Shown here in pieces: positions 32,420 to 41,472 of a DNA stretch of 64,000 nucleotides. Made by a program: the position numbers and the translations under genes. Source of the stretch: Methylophaga sp. (GTDB taxonomy: Bacteria > Pseudomonadota > Gammaproteobacteria > Nitrosococcales > Methylophagaceae); contig PAJP01000023.1 in the NCBI GenBank assembly GCA_002706095.1, positions 248,001 to 312,000 of the forward strand. The letters are read 5' to 3'. Within the stretch, counting starts at the first letter, position 1; each line of letters starts with the position of its first letter. The notes below the pieces were generated by a model. That model worked only from the letters and a program-made list of their open reading frames with translations. It made no database searches and was not told the DNA's origin.

Positions 32420-33862
32420 ATGAGCGCTTCGATTCCCGAGCAAGTACAACAGCAACTCCTGCTTCCTGTTGGTTTAACGGATAACGATCTGGAAAATGCA
32501 TTAGCTACAACCATGACGGCTGGTGTTGACTATGCCGATTTGTATTTCCAACAATCCAGACAAGAAAACTGGGTGCTGGAAGATGGCATTATCAAAGATG
32601 GTGGTTATCATCTTGAACAAGGTGTGGGTGTCCGAGCCTGTAGCGGTGAGAAAACCGGTTTTGCCTATTCCGATGATTTGGTTTTGCCGGCTTTACAAAA
32701 AGCAGCCAAGGCAGCTCAAGCTATTTCAAGACAAGGCTCTCAACAATCCGTAGCTGTCTGGAAAAAACAGCAATCCCCAATACTGTACACCCCAGATGAT
32801 CCCATTCTTGCCTTAACCGTGACTGAAAAACTCAACTTATTACGAGAAGCCGACGCTGCAGCAAGAGCGGCCGATCCTCGAGTTAAACAAGTCAGTGTTA
32901 GCCTGGCTGGTGGCATTGACACGGTCCTGATTGCGGCGAGTGATGGTACGTATGCCACCGATATCAGACCGCTTGTACGCATGAATGTCAGCGTGATTGT
33001 TGAGCACAATGGTCGACGCGAACGCGGCAGTGCTGGTGGTGGACGACGGATGGATTATCGTTATTTTCAACAAAATAACCTTGCTGTTAACTATGCAAAA
33101 GAAGCCGTCAGATTAGCGTTAGTGAACCTAGAGGCGGTGGCTGCACCTGCTGGAACGATGCCTGTCGTACTAGGTAGTGGTTGGCCAGGTGTTTTATTAC
33201 ATGAAGCTGTTGGTCATGGCTTAGAAGGCGATTTTAACCGCCGTGGTACATCTACCTTCTCAGGCAAGATGGGCGAGCAAGTGGCTTCGCCTTTATGTAC
33301 CGTGGTAGATGATGGTACGTTGCCATCACGCAGGGGCTCACTCAATGTTGATGATGAAGGGGTTGAAACGCAATTCACCACACTCATCGAAAAGGGCAAG
33401 CTGACCGGATACATGCAGGACAAACATAATGCCCGTCTGATGGGCAAAGCAAGTACGGGGAATGGGAGGAGAGAATCCTATGCGCATTTGCCGATGCCAC
33501 GTATGACAAATACGTACATGTTACCTGGTGACCACAAAGCGGAAGAAATCATTGCTTCTGTTGAGAAAGGTATTTACGCCGTTAATTTTGGTGGTGGTCA
33601 GGTCGATATTACGTCTGGCAAGTTTGTTTTCTCTACCAGTGAAGCCTATCTCATTGAAAACGGTAAAGTTACTACACCGGTAAAAGGGGCAACACTTATT
33701 GGGAATGGACCAGAGGTCATGCAACGTATATCCATGGTCGCCGATGATTTAGAACTAGATACTGGCGTTGGTAATTGTGGTAAAGAAGGACAGAGTGTGC
33801 CTGTCGGTGTGGGACAGCCCACCCTGAAAATTGACGCACTGACTGTCGGTGGAACAGCTTAG
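32420..33862 (+). CDS. tldD: Metalloprotease TldD
   Basis: With TldE (PmbA) forms a zinc protease that processes peptides such as microcin B17 and CcdA. 480 residues (E. coli 481). The zinc site [30 protein letters not shown] and the glycine-rich C-terminus [17 protein letters not shown] are conserved. pmbA is not in this window. Confidence 0.97.
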   Translation: MSASIPEQVQQQLLLPVGLTDNDLENALATTMTAGVDYADLYFQQSRQENWVLEDGIIKDGGYHLEQGVGVRACSGEKTGFAYSDDLVLPALQKAAKAAQAISRQGSQQSVAVWKKQQSPILYTPDDPILALTVTEKLNLLREADAAARAADPRVKQVSVSLAGGIDTVLIAASDGTYATDIRPLVRMNVSVIVEHNGRRERGSAGGGRRMDYRYFQQNNLAVNYAKEAVRLALVNLEAVAAPAGTMPVVLGSGWPGVLLHEAVGHGLEGDFNRRGTSTFSGKMGEQVASPLCTVVDDGTLPSRRGSLNVDDEGVETQFTTLIEKGKLTGYMQDKHNARLMGKASTGNGRRESYAHLPMPRMTNTYMLPGDHKAEEIIASVEKGIYAVNFGGGQVDITSGKFVFSTSEAYLIENGKVTTPVKGATLIGNGPEVMQRISMVADDLELDTGVGNCGKEGQSVPVGVGQPTLKIDALTVGGTA

Positions 33863-33873
33863 ATTTAGAAAAA

Positions 33874-34929
33874 ATGATGGAAAAAAAACATAAAGCAGTC
33901 GCCCTGATTTCAGGTGGCCTGGATTCCATGCTCGCCGTTCGGGTCATGCAGGAACAAGGTATTGAAGTAGAGGGTATTAATTTTTATACCGGTTTTTGTG
34001 TCGAAGGCCATACTCACGCCATTCGTAATCAAGACAAAGATAAACAAAAACGAAACAATGCACTCTGGGTGGCTGAACAACTCGGCATTAAATTACACAT
34101 CGTAGATGTCATAGAAGAATACAAAGACGTTCTATTGAATCCTAAGCATGGTTATGGGGCCAATATGAACCCATGCCTCGATTGTAAAATATTTATGGTG
34201 AGTAAAGCGGTCGAGTGGATAAAAGAAAATCATCACAATGGCTTTGATTTCATCATCACTGGAGAAGTGATTGGTCAACGTCCCATGTCGCAGCGTAAAT
34301 CGACTATGCCAATTATCTCTGAAGAGTCTGGCGCTGATGACTTACTACTCAGACCATTGTGTGCCAAAAATCTGCCTGAGACTTTACCGGAGCGAGAAGG
34401 TTGGGTCGATCGTAGCAAGCTTTATGGCTTTCATGGACGCAATAGAAAACCTCAGATAGCTTTAGCGAAAGAGTTTGGCTTGACGGATTTCGCTAGTCCG
34501 GCAGGTGGTTGTTGTTTCCTGACAGATAAAAGCTATTCAGATAAGTTGGTCGACTTATGGAAAGCACGCAATAGCAGAGAATATGAAATGGACGATATTA
34601 TGCTGCTGAAAGTGGGCAGACATATTCGCCCCAGTGCAGAATTTAAGCTTATCATCGCGCGTGATGCCGGTGAAAGTAAGTTTCTGGAAGGTTATCGAAA
34701 AGAATTTATCAGTATTCATGCTCTCAGCCACAGTGGTCCTATGGCATTGGTTGACGGTAAATTGGATGAAGAACAATATGAGCTTGCAGCGGGTATTGTT
34801 GCGCGTTTTGGACAGGGGCGTATGGCGGATGAGGTCGAACTTGATATCGCTTTACCCAAACAAGGAAATTTACAGATAAAAACACCTCCACTCTCTGCTG
34901 AACAGGTTTTACAGGAGTGGTATGTGTGA
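33874..34929 (+). CDS. PP-loop tRNA-thiolation-like protein with C-terminal NFACT-R-like domain
   Basis: 351 residues. The N-terminal ATP-pyrophosphatase (PP-loop) motif SGGLDS is at residues 13-18, as in MnmA and ThiI. A cysteine pair NPCLDCK (C101, C104) matches the catalytic-cysteine region of MnmA-like enzymes, and a double cysteine (C213, C214) lies in SPAGGCCFLTD. There is no THUMP or rhodanese domain, so it is not canonical ThiI, and the rest does not match canonical MnmA. The C-terminal third (VGRHIRPSAEFKLIIARD) resembles the NFACT-R/DUF814 RNA-binding domain as I remember it. Overlap with a TusA-like carrier (next gene) supports sulfur transfer to RNA. Starts at 33874 and 33877 are equally good. 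Substrate is inference. Confidence 0.75.
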   Translation: MMEKKHKAVALISGGLDSMLAVRVMQEQGIEVEGINFYTGFCVEGHTHAIRNQDKDKQKRNNALWVAEQLGIKLHIVDVIEEYKDVLLNPKHGYGANMNPCLDCKIFMVSKAVEWIKENHHNGFDFIITGEVIGQRPMSQRKSTMPIISEESGADDLLLRPLCAKNLPETLPEREGWVDRSKLYGFHGRNRKPQIALAKEFGLTDFASPAGGCCFLTDKSYSDKLVDLWKARNSREYEMDDIMLLKVGRHIRPSAEFKLIIARDAGESKFLEGYRKEFISIHALSHSGPMALVDGKLDEEQYELAAGIVARFGQGRMADEVELDIALPKQGNLQIKTPPLSAEQVLQEWYV

Positions 34930-35153
34930 GTAAGCAGACCTTAGATGCTCGTAAGATGCTATGCCCATTACCTGTCATCAAAGCCCAGAATCAGATTAAA
35001 CAGATGAGTCATGGGGATGAACTGGATGTGATCTGTACAGATCCAGGTGCTTTACACGATATACCGGCGTGGGCACGAATTAATGGTCATGAAGTTATCG
35101 CCACGCAACAGAATGATGATGAACTTATTATTACGGTTCGAGTTGGTGCATAG
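34926..35153 (+). CDS. TusA-like sulfur carrier protein
   Basis: About 75 residues of the SirA/TusA fold with the persulfide-forming motif LDARKMLCPLPVIKA (CPxP). The GTG start overlaps the preceding stop (GTGA), with AGGAG eight bases upstream; a GTG nine bases earlier is less likely. Known TusA hands sulfur to TusD or other acceptors for tRNA 2-thiouridine; here the partner is likely the overlapping PP-loop protein. Confidence 0.87.
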   Translation: MSKQTLDARKMLCPLPVIKAQNQIKQMSHGDELDVICTDPGALHDIPAWARINGHEVIATQQNDDELIITVRVGA

Positions 35154-35183
35154 CACCAATATTGTGCAGTAGTGAGTTAATAT

Positions 35184-35198
35184 GCACTATTTAGGTGC
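35184..35198 (+). promoter_or_regulatory. NtrC-binding site upstream of glnA
   Basis: GCAC-N7-GTGC (GCACTATTTAGGTGC) fits the NtrC dyad consensus. It lies about 87 bases upstream of the start expected from the sigma-54 promoter, a usual enhancer distance. A weaker half site (GCAC at 35216) follows. Confidence 0.8.
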
Positions 35199-35227
35199 CT
35201 GTCGCTGGTGCGAATGCACCTAAATAG
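35187..35227. repeat. 12-bp perfect inverted repeat in the glnA upstream region
   Basis: CTATTTAGGTGC and GCACCTAAATAG are exact complements separated by 17 bases. The left arm shares bases with the NtrC site. A short T-run follows (35232-35238), so in RNA it could also end the tldD/TusA transcript. Confidence 0.85.
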
Positions 35228-35251
35228 TTGATTTTTTTATGTAGTGAAAGT

Positions 35252-35267
35252 TGGCGTGATTTCTGCT
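35252..35267 (+). promoter_or_regulatory. Sigma-54 promoter of glnA
   Basis: TGGCGTGATTTCTGCT places GG (-24) and GC (-12) exactly ten bases apart, matching the sigma-54 consensus TGGCAC-N5-TTGC apart from the less conserved positions. The predicted start is near 35278, giving a leader of about 54 bases. Confidence 0.8.
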
Positions 35268-35289
35268 GTATTGTGTCGCGTGTTTAGTT

Positions 35290-35307
35290 TGCACTAAGAA
35301 AAGTGCA
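35290..35307. repeat. Inverted repeat in the glnA leader
   Basis: TGCACT-N6-AGTGCA lies just downstream of the expected start. The half-sites are NtrC-like, but the spacing is eight rather than seven between GCAC and GTGC. It may be a weak operator or an mRNA hairpin. Confidence 0.5.
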
Positions 35308-35331
35308 GTTTATAAAAATTGGAGAAGTTAA

Positions 35332-36741
35332 ATGTCAGTCGAAAATGTGCTTCAAATGATCAAAGATGAGGATGTCAAATTTGTTGACTTCCGTTTCACC
35401 GATACGCGTGGTAAAGAGCAACATGTTTCTTACCCTGCACACACTATTGAAGAAGATACCTTCACAGAAGGCGCAATGTTCGATGGCTCTTCTGTTGCTG
35501 GATGGAAAGGTATTAATGAATCAGACATGATTTTAATGCCGGATCCTGAAACAGCAGTGATGGATCCATTTATGGATGACAACACGTTGATTATCCGTTG
35601 CGATATCGTTGAACCTGCAACAATGCAAGGTTACGAGCGTGACCCACGTAGTGTGGCAAAACGTGCAGAGGCTTACCTGCAATCGACAGGCCTTGGCGAT
35701 ACTGCTTTCTTTGGTCCTGAACCAGAATTTTTCATCCTGGATGATGTTCGTTGGGGCAGTGACATGTCAGGATCATTCTTTAAAGTCGACTCAGATGAGT
35801 CTGCTTGGAATACTGAAAAAGTCTTTGCTGACGGTAACAAAGGTCACCGTCCAAAAGTAAAAGGCGGCTATTTCCCTGTACCACCTGTTGACTCTCTTAA
35901 TGATATTCGTGCAGCAATGTGCTTGACTATGGAAGAAATGGGCTTATCAGTTGAAGTTCATCACCATGAAGTTGCCACTGCTGGTCAGTGCGAAATTGGT
36001 GTTAAATTCAATACCTTAGTCAAAAAAGCGGATGAAGTTCAAGCGCTGAAATATGTTGTACATAATGTGGCTCATGCCTACGGCAAAACAGCGACATTCA
36101 TGCCAAAACCAATCGTCGGTGATAACGGTAGTGGTATGCACGTTCACCAATCGTTCTCAAAAGATGGTGAAAACCAATTCACTGGTAACAAATACGGTGG
36201 CTTATCAGAAACAGCACTGTACTACATCGGTGGTATCATCAAACATGCTCGTGCACTGAATGCCTTTACCAACGCATCAACAAACAGCTACAAACGTCTT
36301 GTTCCTGGTTTTGAAGCGCCAGTTATGTTGGCTTACTCTGCACGTAACCGCTCTGCGTCAATCCGTATTCCTTTCGTCAACAATCCTAAAGGTCGTCGTA
36401 TTGAAGTGCGTTTCCCTGATCCAACAGCGAATCCGTACCTGGCATTCTCGGCAATGTTGATGGCTGGCTTAGATGGTATTAAAAACAAAATCCATCCTGG
36501 TGATGCGATGGATAAAGATCTGTATGACTTACCAGCAGAAGAAGCAGCAGAAATTCCAACAGTATGTCACTCACTGGATCAAGCACTTGATTCACTAAGT
36601 GAAGACCGTGCTTTCTTAACAGAAGGTGGTGTATTTACTGATGATATGATTGATGCTTACATTGCATTAAAAATGGAAGAAGTTACACGTATCCGTATGG
36701 AAACTCATCCAGTGGAATACGACTTGTACTACAGTGTTTAA
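35332..36741 (+). CDS. glnA: Glutamine synthetase type I
   Basis: Assimilates ammonia into glutamine. 469 residues, the same length as the E. coli enzyme. The metal- and ATP-site segments [45 protein letters not shown] and [11 protein letters not shown] are intact, and the adenylylation tyrosine is present in the segment [10 protein letters not shown], so GlnE regulation is expected. GGAGAA ribosome site. Transcribed from a sigma-54 promoter under NtrC and closed by its own terminator. Confidence 0.98.
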   Translation: MSVENVLQMIKDEDVKFVDFRFTDTRGKEQHVSYPAHTIEEDTFTEGAMFDGSSVAGWKGINESDMILMPDPETAVMDPFMDDNTLIIRCDIVEPATMQGYERDPRSVAKRAEAYLQSTGLGDTAFFGPEPEFFILDDVRWGSDMSGSFFKVDSDESAWNTEKVFADGNKGHRPKVKGGYFPVPPVDSLNDIRAAMCLTMEEMGLSVEVHHHEVATAGQCEIGVKFNTLVKKADEVQALKYVVHNVAHAYGKTATFMPKPIVGDNGSGMHVHQSFSKDGENQFTGNKYGGLSETALYYIGGIIKHARALNAFTNASTNSYKRLVPGFEAPVMLAYSARNRSASIRIPFVNNPKGRRIEVRFPDPTANPYLAFSAMLMAGLDGIKNKIHPGDAMDKDLYDLPAEEAAEIPTVCHSLDQALDSLSEDRAFLTEGGVFTDDMIDAYIALKMEEVTRIRMETHPVEYDLYYSV

Positions 36742-36763
36742 TCACTTATGTGATGAAGCTAAC

Positions 36764-36793
36764 AAAAAAGCGCCTTTCGGGGCGCTTTTTTTA
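36764..36793 (+). terminator. Intrinsic terminator after glnA
   Basis: Stem AAAAAGCGCC / GGCGCTTTTT with a short CTTTCGG-containing loop region, followed by TTT. GC-rich base and T tract make it strong. Confidence 0.92.
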
Positions 36794-36838
36794 TATCTGT
36801 GAGTTGCGGTAAATTCCACAGTGGAATATGCTGAGCGA

Positions 36839-37372
36839 ATGAGAGTTATATACCTGATTTTCTTCTTATTATTCAGCACGCAAGGGCTAACAGCAATTTA
36901 TCGCTGGGTAGATCCCAGCGGAACAGTTGTTTTTTCTGATGAAGAAAGACCAGGTGCTGAGCTCATTGAACTTCCTGCATCAACGACATACTCCTCTCCC
37001 GATGTTGAGCCTGTCACGTCAATGAATGAAAACGTCGAACAGGACACGTCACCGGTTCCAGACTATCAACTATCCATCACTGCGCCAGCAGCTAATGAGA
37101 GTATCTGGGTCAACGATGGAGATGTCACAGTGACCTTAAGCGTGGAGCCTGCTTTGAGCCAGGAAAGAGGTGATGGTATTCAGCTATTTCTTGATGGACA
37201 AACTGTAGGTGAGCCCCAGACCACATTAACCTATCAGTTCAGTAACCTCAGCAGGGGCTCGCATGAGCTTGTGGCCAAGCTTATTGATGCTAATGGTCAA
37301 GAGTTGCTTAGCGAAAGTATTGTATTCCATCTGCACCGGGCATCTAAACTCAACAATTCTTCAGCAAATTGA
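36839..37372 (+). CDS. DUF4124 periplasmic protein
   Basis: 177 residues: signal peptide ending near GLTA, then the DUF4124 motif IYRWVDPSGTVVFSDE, an acidic linker and a beta-rich C-terminal half (FLDGQTVGEPQTTLTYQF; RGSHELVAKLIDANG) that looks like an Ig-type fold. The frame can be opened by GTG at 36821, but the ATG gives a proper signal peptide. A DUF4124 gene between glnA and ntrB is also what I recall from Pseudomonas. Function unknown; it may relate to the cell wall. Confidence 0.85.
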   Translation: MRVIYLIFFLLFSTQGLTAIYRWVDPSGTVVFSDEERPGAELIELPASTTYSSPDVEPVTSMNENVEQDTSPVPDYQLSITAPAANESIWVNDGDVTVTLSVEPALSQERGDGIQLFLDGQTVGEPQTTLTYQFSNLSRGSHELVAKLIDANGQELLSESIVFHLHRASKLNNSSAN

Positions 37373-37384
37373 AGCATTTCTGTA

Positions 37385-37401
37385 TGCACTTCTCTGGTGC
37401 A
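37385..37401 (+). promoter_or_regulatory. NtrC-binding site upstream of ntrB
   Basis: TGCACTTCTCTGGTGCA is a full NtrC dyad (GCAC-N7-GTGC with flanking T and A). A -10-like TACAAT lies ten bases downstream (37411), so bound NtrC would cover the -35 region and repress, as at E. coli glnLp. Confidence 0.8.
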
Positions 37402-37537
37402 TAAAAGAGATACAATTAAGTGGTGTCAATGAGTTGTTCGAGGACAACTTAACCTTGTTTCTATAGCAATCAATAGCTTAACTTTAAACATTTTGATAGT
37501 GCTCAAATGTGGAGCGTTTTTTGCTATCAAATTACGC

Positions 37538-38611
37538 ATGAATATGAGTGTTACCACTATGAGTCACAATACTTTCAACAGCAATGATGTATTGGAAAGT
37601 TTATCTACTTCCGTGCTGATCTTAGATTCAGCTTTACGGGTTAGTTATATCAACACAGCAACTGAAATTTTATTTGAAATTAGCCAGCGCCAAGCTGAAA
37701 ACATTCCTCTACAAACCCTACTTCCAGGCGAAAAAAAGCTTTTTAAATCACTTGAACGAGTGGTATCCACAGGTCAAGCTTTGATTGAGCGTGAAGTCCA
37801 TTTGTTTTTGCCGGCCAGCGGTGAAGTACTTGTAGATTGCTCTATTAAGGTACTGGATACAGATGATTCTTATGTCATTCTTGAACTTGCATTACTTGAT
37901 TATCAACAAAGGATCAGTAGGGATGAAAATCTTCACACTCAACAGCAAGTCGTGCGTGGCCTTGCCCATGAAATAAAAAACCCATTAGGCGGTTTACGTG
38001 GTGCGGCACAATTACTTGAGAGACAGCTAGACTCTGAAGATTTAAAAGAATACACACGTATCATTATCACGGAAGCGGATCGTCTACAGAACTTGATGAA
38101 CAGAATGCTGGGACCAAATCAGCAACCTGAGAAACGACATACCAACATTCATGAAATTCTTCAGCATGTTCGCCAATTGGTGGATATTGAAGTTGATGAA
38201 CGACTTAAGTTTAAGATTGATTATGACCCGAGTATTCCAGATCTTTTCGCTGATTTTGACCAGCTGATTCAGATTTTTCTCAATATTGTGAGAAATGCTG
38301 TTCAAGCTATGCATGGCGTAGGTTTAATTATCCTTCGGACCCGGATACAGCGAAATATCACCATTGAAAAACAATATTACCGTTTAGGGGTGTTAGTTGA
38401 GGTTGAAGACAATGGCCCTGGCATCCCCGAATCTCTTCAAGATAGTTTGTTTTATCCCTTAGTTACTGGAAGAGCTGATGGAACAGGACTTGGGTTGTAT
38501 TTGGTACAGAACTTAGTGCAACGCAATGGTGGAACAGTCAGTTGCTCCAGCAAAGTTGGACAAACTATTTTTTCCGTAACATTTCCTTTGGAGTTTGGAC
38601 GTGAGCGCTAG
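37538..38611 (+). CDS. glnL: Nitrogen regulation sensor kinase/phosphatase NtrB
   Basis: Cytoplasmic kinase that phosphorylates NtrC when PII is uridylylated. About 357 residues: PAS domain (about 12-115), H-box GLAHEIKNPLGG with His144, the N box IVRNAVQAM, and G boxes DNGPGI and GTGLGLYL. No membrane segment. A TTG-opened frame reaches 37493, and ATGs at 37544 and 37559 are possible; 37538 is a compromise. It overlaps ntrC by 11 bases. Confidence 0.95.
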   Translation: MNMSVTTMSHNTFNSNDVLESLSTSVLILDSALRVSYINTATEILFEISQRQAENIPLQTLLPGEKKLFKSLERVVSTGQALIEREVHLFLPASGEVLVDCSIKVLDTDDSYVILELALLDYQQRISRDENLHTQQQVVRGLAHEIKNPLGGLRGAAQLLERQLDSEDLKEYTRIIITEADRLQNLMNRMLGPNQQPEKRHTNIHEILQHVRQLVDIEVDERLKFKIDYDPSIPDLFADFDQLIQIFLNIVRNAVQAMHGVGLIILRTRIQRNITIEKQYYRLGVLVEVEDNGPGIPESLQDSLFYPLVTGRADGTGLGLYLVQNLVQRNGGTVSCSSKVGQTIFSVTFPLEFGRER

Positions 38612-40010
38612 CAGAGCGATAGCTTGGATTGTTGATGATGACCGATCAATTCGGTGGGTTTTACAAAAAGCATTGGAAGTGGTTGATATTACAGTTCGCG
38701 CTTTTGAAACCGGTGATATCGCACTTAATGAGCTAAAACAAGGTCGTGAACAAAGACCGGATGTATTAATCAGCGATATCAGAATGCCTGGTATTGATGG
38801 TCTTGAACTTCTATCTGAAATTAAAGAACGCTACCCAGAGTTACCGGTGATCATTATGACGGCCTATTCTGATTTGGATAGTGCCGTATCTGTATACGAA
38901 GGTGGGGCGTTTGAATATTTACCCAAACCATTTGATGTTGATGAGGCGGTTGAGCTAGTCCAACGTGCCATCAGTCATAGTCGTGAACAGAATAGCGAGC
39001 CCGCTGAAAATGTAAATATCGGCACAGATATTGTTGGTGAAGCTCCTGCAATGCAGGAGGTTTTTAGAGCGATCGGACGACTGGCGCGTTCAAATATCAC
39101 CGTCATGGTGAATGGGGAGTCAGGAACAGGGAAAGAATTAGTTGCTCAAGCACTGCATCGTCATAGCCCGAGAAAGCATGGTCCTTTCATTGCTTTAAAC
39201 ATGGCTGCAATCCCCAAAGAGCTACTCGAATCAGAATTGTTTGGGCATGAAAAAGGGGCCTTCACCGGCGCGCATGTCCAGCGAAAAGGTCGGTTTGAAC
39301 AAGCTAATGGCGGTACCTTATTCCTAGACGAAATCGGGGATATGCCTATCGAGCTACAAACACGACTCTTGCGTGTGCTATCAGATGGTGAGTTTTTCCG
39401 AGTTGGTGGACATAGTGCAGTCAAAGTAGATGTTCGAATCATTGCCGCAACCCATCAAAATCTTGAAAAGCTTGTTGAGCGAGGCGATTTCCGTGAAGAT
39501 TTATTTCATCGGCTGAATGTCATTCGTATTCATATTCCATCACTTCGTGAACGTCGAGAGGATATTCCGGCTTTGGTTGCTTATTTTCTGAATAAGGCTG
39601 CTAAAGAATTAAATATGTCAACGAAATCAGTTGCAACTGATGTGGAGATGTATTTATCCCAATTACCATGGCCAGGAAATGTTCGACAATTAGAGAATAC
39701 GTGTCGTTGGCTGACGGTTATGTCACCTGGGCAAGTCGTTCAGATGGATGATTTGCCTGTCGAACTCTCTACAGAAACAATAGATGCCAATAATGGTAGA
39801 CAAGGCGGTGACTGGCAACAGTTGTTCAGACAATGGGCAGCAAACAAGGCTTTGACTGGACAGGAAGGTGCACTGGCAGATGTTGTTCCACTTATCGAGC
39901 ATTTACTGATGGAAGTTGCTCTCGAGAAAACAGCAGGTAAACGTCAGGAAGCAGCCAAATTATTGGGGTGGGGTAGAAACACACTGACGCGTAAACTAAA
40001 AGAAAATTAG
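38601..40010 (+). CDS. glnG: Nitrogen regulation response regulator NtrC
   Basis: Sigma-54 activator. Receiver domain with VDDD and phosphoacceptor D59 in ISDIRMPG, AAA+ domain with Walker A GESGTGKE, the sigma-54 loop GAFTGA and Walker B TLFLDEIGD, and a C-terminal Fis-type helix-turn-helix (AAKLLGWGRNTLTRKL). 469 residues as in E. coli. The GTG start is chosen because GGAG lies seven bases before it; TTG six bases earlier also opens the frame. The matching sites at glnA and ntrB close the circuit. Confidence 0.96.
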   Translation: MSASRAIAWIVDDDRSIRWVLQKALEVVDITVRAFETGDIALNELKQGREQRPDVLISDIRMPGIDGLELLSEIKERYPELPVIIMTAYSDLDSAVSVYEGGAFEYLPKPFDVDEAVELVQRAISHSREQNSEPAENVNIGTDIVGEAPAMQEVFRAIGRLARSNITVMVNGESGTGKELVAQALHRHSPRKHGPFIALNMAAIPKELLESELFGHEKGAFTGAHVQRKGRFEQANGGTLFLDEIGDMPIELQTRLLRVLSDGEFFRVGGHSAVKVDVRIIAATHQNLEKLVERGDFREDLFHRLNVIRIHIPSLRERREDIPALVAYFLNKAAKELNMSTKSVATDVEMYLSQLPWPGNVRQLENTCRWLTVMSPGQVVQMDDLPVELSTETIDANNGRQGGDWQQLFRQWAANKALTGQEGALADVVPLIEHLLMEVALEKTAGKRQEAAKLLGWGRNTLTRKLKEN

Positions 40011-40018
40011 AATAAGGC

Positions 40019-40047
40019 TTGCGTCACCATGAACTGGTATGTATAAT
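40019..40047 (+). promoter_or_regulatory. Sigma-70 promoter of the initiator tRNA
   Basis: Perfect -10 TATAAT at 40042-40047 and TTGCGT at 40019-40024, spaced 17 bases. The start would be near 40054, ten bases before the mature tRNA. Confidence 0.75.
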
Positions 40048-40063
40048 GCATTGCTTAATCAGG

Positions 40064-40140
<77 letters not shown>

Positions 40141-40150
40141 ATAGAATATA

Positions 40151-40186
40151 AAAAGCTCAAAACAACTTGTTGTTTTGAGCTTTTTT
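40151..40186. terminator. Bidirectional terminator after tRNA-fMet
   Basis: 15-base perfect stem AAAAGCTCAAAACAA / TTGTTTTGAGCTTTT with loop CTTG, followed by TT. A matching T tract on the minus strand also serves the convergent small gene. Confidence 0.92.
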
Positions 40187-40194
40187 ATTGGGCG

Positions 40195-40581
40195 TTAATA
40201 CACCTCACCGTATCTCTTAATCGCATCTTCTTTTTCTATAAATCTGGCATTAACTAATTGCCAATGCTGCTGACTCTCCATAACAACGTTGCAGCCTAGT
40301 GCTTGCATGTGACCGCTTTGCAGAGCAAACATGGAGCGACCAGCCTGCCTTACATCGGAAAAATAACGATCTAAACTGATATCGATTACTTTTTTTGGAT
40401 GAATATTCTCAACATAGATACGTAATCCGCCTCGTTGTGTACAGTCACTACTAGTATCTTCATCTTCTATTGTTTTAAACACTATGTAATCTGAAGCATG
40501 TTCACTGTCAGCAGAGAGAGGATGGCTGACACTTATAGAACATAAAAAATAAAGAATAAAAGGAGATAGTGATATTTTCAT
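40195..40581 (-). CDS. Small secreted protein of unknown function
   Basis: 128 residues with a signal peptide (KISLSPFILYFLCSISVSHPLSA) and a mature domain of about 104 residues holding two cysteines (in SSDCTQ and ALGCNV) that could form a disulfide in the periplasm. I recognise no family. The start has AAGAAC upstream, a modest ribosome site. It is on the opposite strand inside the otherwise conserved metY-rimP interval and shares the tRNA terminator. Confidence 0.7.
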   Translation of the reverse strand: MKISLSPFILYFLCSISVSHPLSADSEHASDYIVFKTIEDEDTSSDCTQRGGLRIYVENIHPKKVIDISLDRYFSDVRQAGRSMFALQSGHMQALGCNVVMESQQHWQLVNARFIEKEDAIKRYGEVY

Positions 40582-40746
40582 GAGTTCTTTTTCCTGTGCT
40601 TACAGAAAACAAACTGACCTGACTGCAGGAATGAAAGTTTTCCCAAGAAAGATATAAAGGTAATTTTCATAGCATGAATGTCAGTTGATTCATGATTGTG
40701 TGGTTGAAGCAAGTAAAACTGAGTTTGTGGCTATAAATAGTTTAAG

Positions 40747-40776
40747 TTGCTGTGACGGGTAGGTTTCTGTTAATAT
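40747..40776 (+). promoter_or_regulatory. Candidate promoter for rimP-nusA-infB
   Basis: TTGCTG and TAATAT with an 18-base gap. A weak match, but the operon cannot easily be read from the tRNA promoter because a strong terminator lies between. The surrounding gap (40582-40948) shows no gene. Confidence 0.3.
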
Positions 40777-40803
40777 TCTGTGCTTTCTGGAGAGCAATCA
40801 GTA

Positions 40804-40824
40804 CTGGAAGCAAGCTTGTTCCAG
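40804..40824. repeat. Bulged palindrome in the rimP leader
   Basis: CTGGAA-G-CAAG faces CTTG-TTCCAG, ten complementary pairs interrupted by one extra G and with no loop. It could be an operator or fold into a hairpin. Confidence 0.5.
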
Positions 40825-40884
40825 CACAGATGCTTATGGCAGAGCGGTGTAGATTAGCCGCATGACAATATTTTGAATTCCGGG

Positions 40885-40908
40885 CCCCTGTATGGGGTTT
40901 TTGTTTTT
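40885..40908 (+). terminator. Terminator-like attenuator in the rimP leader
   Basis: CCCC-TGTAT-GGGG followed by TTTTTGTTTTT, about 40 bases before rimP. The stem is short, so partial termination is more likely than a full stop. E. coli also carries terminators in the metY-rimP leader. Confidence 0.45.
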
Positions 40909-40948
40909 CTGGAGAATTGATTTAGGCCGCAAGGCTTAATACATACTT

Positions 40949-41395
40949 ATGGCCATTACTGATCAGATTGAACAACTTGTTGAGTCTTCCATTGAGACTC
41001 TTGGATATGAATTGGTAGGCATTGAATATATCCAGGGCGGCCCCGATCCTATCTTACGAATCTACATTGATGCTGAGCAAGGCATTGGTATAGAAGACTG
41101 TGAAAGGGTGAGTCATCAAGTGAGCGGTATTCTTGATGTAGAAGAGCCAATTCGAAGTGCTTACGTGCTGGAAGTATCATCCCCAGGATTTGATCGACCT
41201 TTATTTAAGGCTCGGGACTTTGAAAGATTTAAAGGTGCTGAAGCCAAAATAACAATGAAATTACCTGTCGCTGGCCGACGTAATTTCAAGGGCGTATTAG
41301 AGGGCTTTAGTGATGGTGAGATCTTAATAGAAGTGGATGGTGAGGTATATGCCTTGCCTTTGGCAAAGTTAGCAAAAGCAAGACTTGTTGCCTAA
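40949..41395 (+). CDS. rimP: Ribosome maturation factor RimP
   Basis: Assists assembly of the 30S head and central pseudoknot. 148 residues (E. coli 150); LGYELVGIEYIQGG, LRIYIDAEQGIGIEDCERVS and LEVSSPGFDRPLF are the family signature, and the C-terminal SH3-like domain follows. First gene of rimP-nusA-infB-rbfA-truB. Confidence 0.96.
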   Translation: MAITDQIEQLVESSIETLGYELVGIEYIQGGPDPILRIYIDAEQGIGIEDCERVSHQVSGILDVEEPIRSAYVLEVSSPGFDRPLFKARDFERFKGAEAKITMKLPVAGRRNFKGVLEGFSDGEILIEVDGEVYALPLAKLAKARLVA

Positions 41396-41472
41396 AACAA
41401 GCGTATTATTAGCGGTTAATATATTGAATACTGAGCTGGATTTGGTCTGCTACGTAATCCACTGGGGGCGTG

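Noticed and set aside
40582-40948. Hidden gene or RNA gene before rimP
   Set aside because: No frame with a plausible start and no recognised RNA fold; only a weak promoter, a bulged palindrome and a short hairpin are seen.
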